Shown here: positions 59,482-64,000 of the stretch, one piece after another
Position numbering within the stretch: the stretch's first letter is position 1
Layout: each line of letters starts with the position of its first letter
Assembly: GCF_028747205.1 (NCBI RefSeq)
Contig: NZ_CP112880.1
Coordinates: forward strand, 744,001-808,000
DNA from: Streptomyces sp. CA-278952
GTDB taxonomy: Bacteria; Actinomycetota; Actinomycetes; Streptomycetales; Streptomycetaceae
Direction: 5' to 3'
Length of the DNA: 64,000 bases
Notes under the pieces: generated by a model
Databases searched by the model: none
Told to the model about the DNA's origin: nothing
Seen by the model: only the letters and a program-made list of their open reading frames with translations
Made by a program: the position numbers and the translations under genes

Positions 59482-60979
59482 GCGTGAAGTGGAGCCCGCT
59501 GAGGCTCTGGGTACTCTGTACGCTAACTACCGGGTCAGCCTCACAAACACCGCTCAGCAGGCGCTCCTCGCCCACGGCATCCCGGAGTCCGTCGTCTCGG
59601 CCGAGGATCTCGTGCAGAACGCCTTCGCCAAGGTGCTGCGTCATCCGGCGTCTGTCGAGTACCCGGTCAGCTATCTGCGCGTGGTAATCCGCACGGAAGC
59701 GGCCAACCGCGCGCGTCAGCAGGCCCGACACAGTGGGCTGGAAGCACGGCGTGCGGCCGATCCGCTGCGCTTCGACCCCTTGCAGTCCGCGGACATGGCC
59801 GCGCTGGTGGCCAACCGCTGTGCCGTCGAGCAGGCCATGGACGCCCTGACTCCCTCGCAACGCACCGCGGTATGGGCAACGAAGGGACTGGACTGCACCC
59901 AGGCCGAGACCGCAGTCATGATGGAGAAGGCGCCCGGCACTGTCGCCACTCATGTCTCGCGTGGCATGGCACTTCTGCGTGCGAGCCTCGTTGCCGCCGT
60001 GGTCGCCGGCATCGTTTGCGGGGTGGGCCATTTCATCGACGATCCGCTGCAGGACACTCCTCCTGCGAGGGGGCCGAGTAGAGGTTCAGGCCCGCTGTCC
60101 CCACAGTGGTGGCCCGGGAAACCAGCCCTGCTGTCCGCCCTGTACACGCACTGGCCGGTGTTCGTCCCGCCGGCGCTGATGGCCACGTGCGGCGTTGTCT
60201 TCTGGCTGTGGCGGCGATTCGGGGCCCACGGCAGGGCCGAGACACCATTCGGCACCTGCTTGGGCCTCCGGCGGACAGGCCAGGCCTGGCGGAGTTCGAC
60301 CAACCAACTCGGGCTGCCCTTCACCGCTCGCGAAGTCACCCGCGACGCGATCATCTTCGTGGCCCCGAGTGACCTCTCCGCCGATTTCGTGCTGAAGAGT
60401 CTGGAGGCGGTAACCATCCTGATGGAGCGAAAGCTGGGCCGCACCGTTCACCTGGAACTGTTCGGGGGACTCTCGTCGCGGCAGCAGAGTTCTCCTGACA
60501 GCCGACTGCGGGACGCATTCGACCTGACCGGCTGGTCCAGGGGCGAACTCGCCAGAAAAGTGAACCGGCAGGCTGCCACCCTGGGGTACCGGCAGGTCGC
60601 GACAGACACCTTGAGGGTGCGCCGTTGGCTCGACCTGGGGGAGAAGCCACGCGATCCCGTACCGCAACTGCTCGCCGCACTGTTCACCGAGCGTCTCGGT
60701 CGTGTCGTGACCACCGAGGACCTCGGCTTGACCCGTCCCGCAAGCGTGTGGGCACGCCGCAACAGTGCGGAGCAGCAACACCCTGCTGGGCTGCCATGGG
60801 CGCCCGAGCGGACCGCCGTGGTGCTCACGGAATTCGCGGGCATGGACCTCATGCTCAATCGCCGCGGCCTCGTAAGCGAGAACGCCTCGCTCCCAGCCGA
60901 TCGATCGGATTCACTGTCAGGGAACGCCTTGACAAGGACAGTCCCGTCGGACGCCGGGCCGAAAGTATCAGAGACCTGA
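59474..60979 (+). CDS. ECF-sigma-like / two-TM / HTH fusion protein
   Basis: A 501-residue protein. Residues 1-170 are ECF-like: AEDLVQNAFAKVLRHPASVE, then PVSYLRVVIRTEAANRAR for region 2, and ALTPSQRTAVWATKGLDCTQ, then GTVATHVSRGMALLR for region 4. Two transmembrane helices follow (about 173-190 and 226-244). The C-terminal part has LTGWSRGELARKVNRQAATL, then DTLRVRRWLDLGEKPRDPVP and ALFTERLGRVVTTEDLGL, the XRE-like DNA-binding head of Streptomyces TPR regulators, here without the TPR body. GGAGG precedes the ATG. A membrane-tethered sigma factor joined to a second DNA-binding domain is unusual. Sigma activity is unproven. Confidence 0.75.
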   Translation: MAEREVEPAEALGTLYANYRVSLTNTAQQALLAHGIPESVVSAEDLVQNAFAKVLRHPASVEYPVSYLRVVIRTEAANRARQQARHSGLEARRAADPLRFDPLQSADMAALVANRCAVEQAMDALTPSQRTAVWATKGLDCTQAETAVMMEKAPGTVATHVSRGMALLRASLVAAVVAGIVCGVGHFIDDPLQDTPPARGPSRGSGPLSPQWWPGKPALLSALYTHWPVFVPPALMATCGVVFWLWRRFGAHGRAETPFGTCLGLRRTGQAWRSSTNQLGLPFTAREVTRDAIIFVAPSDLSADFVLKSLEAVTILMERKLGRTVHLELFGGLSSRQQSSPDSRLRDAFDLTGWSRGELARKVNRQAATLGYRQVATDTLRVRRWLDLGEKPRDPVPQLLAALFTERLGRVVTTEDLGLTRPASVWARRNSAEQQHPAGLPWAPERTAVVLTEFAGMDLMLNRRGLVSENASLPADRSDSLSGNALTRTVPSDAGPKVSET

Positions 60980-61819
60980 GTTCCAGCTCGCCTCCTGAAC
61001 TTGATCGGGTGGTGTCGGACTGTTTACCAAACAGTGTCAAGGCGGCCTCGGTAGTCCTCGTGCGGTGAGATATTCGCGGGGAGCTTGACCGACGACGAAA
61101 GAGCCACGCGGGAGCAGGTCCGGCGTCAGGCCGCGACTGGCTTCGAGGCTGGCGGGGACCGGGAGTTCCCACGCTGCGGATCTCGGAGCGGTCGGTGGAA
61201 CGTTGGCAACGCAGTGAGGCGAGGGCGGCCCTGCCCGAAGTGGCCTCCAAGGGGTCACCTGGTCGCCCCCGACTATCTGACGCGCAGACGGCTAGGTTGG
61301 AGCGGGGGCTGGAGCGCGGCCCGCTGGCACGGGTGACGCAGAACACCTTAATCCGGGTGAGACCCCTGGGCAGTGGTTTCCCCCGGAGCTCTCCCCTGCG
61401 ATCTCACGGGTACATGAGCCAAAGTGCTGGGCCTGCTCGCCCGCCTCGGGCCTCGCCAGGACTCACACTTTACATATAGACGGCGCTCTTTCCGCGGCAG
61501 ACGGGACGATTCCTGAGAACCGGCACCGCCGGGCCATGGGGACAACGAGGTTTTCCCTTCCTCGTGTAGATCAGTTTGTCCCCGCCAGCCCGGCGCAACG
61601 AACTTCGCCAGCCAACGAAACGCCGCGACTCAGACGATGCGAGTCTTGACCACAATGGGCGATGGGCCCTGCGTAGAGGGCAACGATGTGGACTGTCGCG
61701 GCACAACCGACGGTCCCTCTCGGGAGGGACCTCGATAGCCGCCCCCGTACCGTCCCGCTCCTCGCGCGGCACGTGGCCAAGCAACTGAGCGAGCTGCTCG
61801 AGATCCCCCTCGCTCTCTG
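60980..61819. other. 840-base gap of remnants
   Basis: Apart from the IS630-type fragment listed separately, no gene was recognised. A minus-strand frame at 61470-61823 begins ESEGDLEQLAQLLGHVPREE, which looks like coding character, but has no family match and degenerates quickly. The gap joins the island to the intact MBL-fold gene. Confidence 0.45.
61085..61345 (+). mobile_element. IS630-family transposase N-terminal fragment
   Basis: Across frames the plus strand reads TREQVRRQAATGFEAGGDRE, then RISERSVERWQRSEARAAL, then SKGSPGRPRLSDAQTARLER and GLERGPLA. This matches the helix-turn-helix head of IS630-type transposases (SERSVERWR..., SPGRPRLSDAQ..LE). There is at least one frameshift and the catalytic domain is missing. 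Confidence 0.7.
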
Positions 61820-63016
61820 TCACCGCTCACCCGCAAGGTCGACTTCCTCTCGCTGCACCGGTGGCGTATCCGTCACCTTCGGACGCCGCCACGGGGTCAC
61901 GATCGGCTGGGACACCGGACGCCACCATGGCTCGGTCGGCAGCTTCCCCGCCGGCTCGAACGGCTCGCCCGGCCGGGGGAATGCCACCGCCTGCCCGGCC
62001 TCCTCACCGGCGTCCTTCGTCCACTCGCCCGGTTCCGCCCAGGCGTGCGGGGCCAGATTGAAGGTGCCCCAGTGGATCGGCAGCAGTACGCCGTGCGGGC
62101 GACCGCCCTGGAGGTCCAGGTGGGCGCGCATGCCTTCGGCGGGGGTCATGTGGATGTCCGGCCAGTACTCCGAGTACGCGCCGATCTGGATCATGGTGGC
62201 GTCGAAGGGCCCGTGTCCGGCCCCGATGTCCCGGAAGCCGGGGAAATAGCCGGTGTCCCCACTGTGGTAGATCCGGTGCTCCGGACCCGCGACGGCCCAC
62301 GACGCCCAGAGGGCGTGCTGCTGGTTGCGCAGCCCGCGGCCGCAGAAGTGGCGTGCCGGGGTGGCGGTGAGGCTGATTCCGGCGACGGTCGCGGTCTCGT
62401 TCCAGTCGAGCTCGCGCATCCGGCTCGTGGGGACGCCCCAGCGCTCCAGATGGGCTCCGACACCGAGAGGCACGGCGAAGACCGTGCCGGTGCCGGCCAG
62501 TGCGTGGATCGTCGGCAGGTCGAGGTGGTCGTAGTGGTCGTGGGAGATGACGACCACGTCGACGGGTCCGAGCGCGGCCAGCGACAGCGGAGTGGGGTGC
62601 AGGCGCTTGGGCCCGGCGAAGGGGAACGGGGAACAGCGCTCGCCCCAGACCGGGTCGAACAGGACCCGCCGCCCGTCGATCTCCGCCAGCACGCTGGAAT
62701 GGCCCATCCAGGTCAGCCGGAGCCCGGTGGCGGGGGGTACGGCCAGATCGGCGAGGGTCGTGGCGTGGACGGGCACGTTGCCCATCGGCGTCCTGCGGGC
62801 CCGCTGCTCCTTGTGGAAGTAGATCTTGGCGAACTCGACGGTGGACCCGGAGGGCCTGGTCCGCGCCCCCACCGGGTTCTGGAACACTCCGTCGACGAAA
62901 TGGGGCGAGCGGCGGATGCGCTCCATCCGCGCTCCGGCCGGATCGGCTCCGAAGGACTCGGTGCGCATCGCGCGCAGTCTCGTGCGGAACGGAAGCAAGT
63001 AGTCAGCGCCGGTCAC
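61820..63016 (-). CDS. MBL-fold metallohydrolase (UlaG/NAPE-PLD-like)
   Basis: A 398-residue enzyme. LRLTWMGHSSVLAEIDGRRV, then LFDPVWGERCSPFPFAGPKR, opens the fold; VVISHDHYDHLDLPTI has the metal-binding HxHxDH. The later ligands lie in IYHSGDTGYFPGF and LLPIHWGTFNLAPHAW. This pattern is that of NAPE-PLD/RomA-like lipid or phosphodiester hydrolases. GTG at 63014-63016 follows AGGAG. Its last 113 codons are repeated at 50152-50496. Confidence 0.9.
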   Translation of the reverse strand: MTGADYLLPFRTRLRAMRTESFGADPAGARMERIRRSPHFVDGVFQNPVGARTRPSGSTVEFAKIYFHKEQRARRTPMGNVPVHATTLADLAVPPATGLRLTWMGHSSVLAEIDGRRVLFDPVWGERCSPFPFAGPKRLHPTPLSLAALGPVDVVVISHDHYDHLDLPTIHALAGTGTVFAVPLGVGAHLERWGVPTSRMRELDWNETATVAGISLTATPARHFCGRGLRNQQHALWASWAVAGPEHRIYHSGDTGYFPGFRDIGAGHGPFDATMIQIGAYSEYWPDIHMTPAEGMRAHLDLQGGRPHGVLLPIHWGTFNLAPHAWAEPGEWTKDAGEEAGQAVAFPRPGEPFEPAGKLPTEPWWRPVSQPIVTPWRRPKVTDTPPVQREEVDLAGER

Positions 63017-63120
63017 AACATCTCCTGAGGGAGTCGGTGTCGTCTCATTATGGTCGGCCTGTACGACAGGGCGAGCCCAGAAGATGCTGAACGGGGCAAC
63101 CGGCCCGGCCGGCGGCGACA

Positions 63121-64000
<880 letters not shown>

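Overview
The window is high-GC actinobacterial DNA, most likely from a Streptomyces chromosome. The support is a conservon (CvnA-D), a long-form glyceraldehyde-3-phosphate dehydrogenase, dense GGAGG-type ribosome sites, many GTG starts and Streptomyces-type insertion sequences. All names rest on motif recognition by eye; no database search was run.

Region 1 (about 1-15.3 kb) is one side of a peptide natural-product gene cluster. It holds the start of an NRPS adenylation domain (minus strand, cut by the window edge), a StrR/NovG-type ParB-domain regulator, an MHS-type transporter and an alkaline-phosphatase-superfamily hydrolase. Then comes a tightly overlapping plus-strand operon: B12-type radical SAM enzyme, sulfotransferase, methyltransferase, rubrerythrin-like protein, GyrB-ATPase/methyltransferase fusion, second sulfotransferase and a guanidine-modifying (DDAH/amidinotransferase-like) enzyme. 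A 43-residue peptide gene, an MbtH protein and a second B12-type radical SAM enzyme follow. The GyrB ATPase domain fused to a methyltransferase is the most unusual feature of the window. The product is not recognised.

Region 2 (15.4-25.8 kb) is accessory DNA: a frameshifted gene, a CHRD protein with its own class F sortase, and an arsenic-resistance locus. That locus has arsC and a thioredoxin reductase divergent from arsR, acr3 and an ArsO-like flavoprotein, plus a second ArsR with a candidate shared operator, a deleted flavoprotein and a flavoprotein with a Cys-pair tail. It ends in an integrase remnant beside tRNA-Pro(GGG), which looks like an old integration site.

Region 3 (25.8-49.9 kb) looks like ordinary chromosome. 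It carries a split transketolase, a secreted ThuA/PQQ-type sugar protein with a sugar isomerase, and a LacI-regulated ABC importer; identical palindromes link the last two. It also holds the conservon, GAPDH, an SDR, small stress-type proteins, a MerR/TipAS regulator and a GNAT enzyme, with one decayed IS1380-type transposase.

Region 4 (50-62 kb) is a mosaic island between two direct copies of the 3' end of a metallo-beta-lactamase-fold gene. It contains a decayed Ku gene, a SLATT-type membrane protein with a partner, two convergent RES-domain proteins, two nested insertion sequences, and a sigma-factor/transmembrane/HTH fusion preceded by a tiny membrane peptide. The intact MBL gene, a PPOX-fold protein and the start of a TetR regulator close the window.
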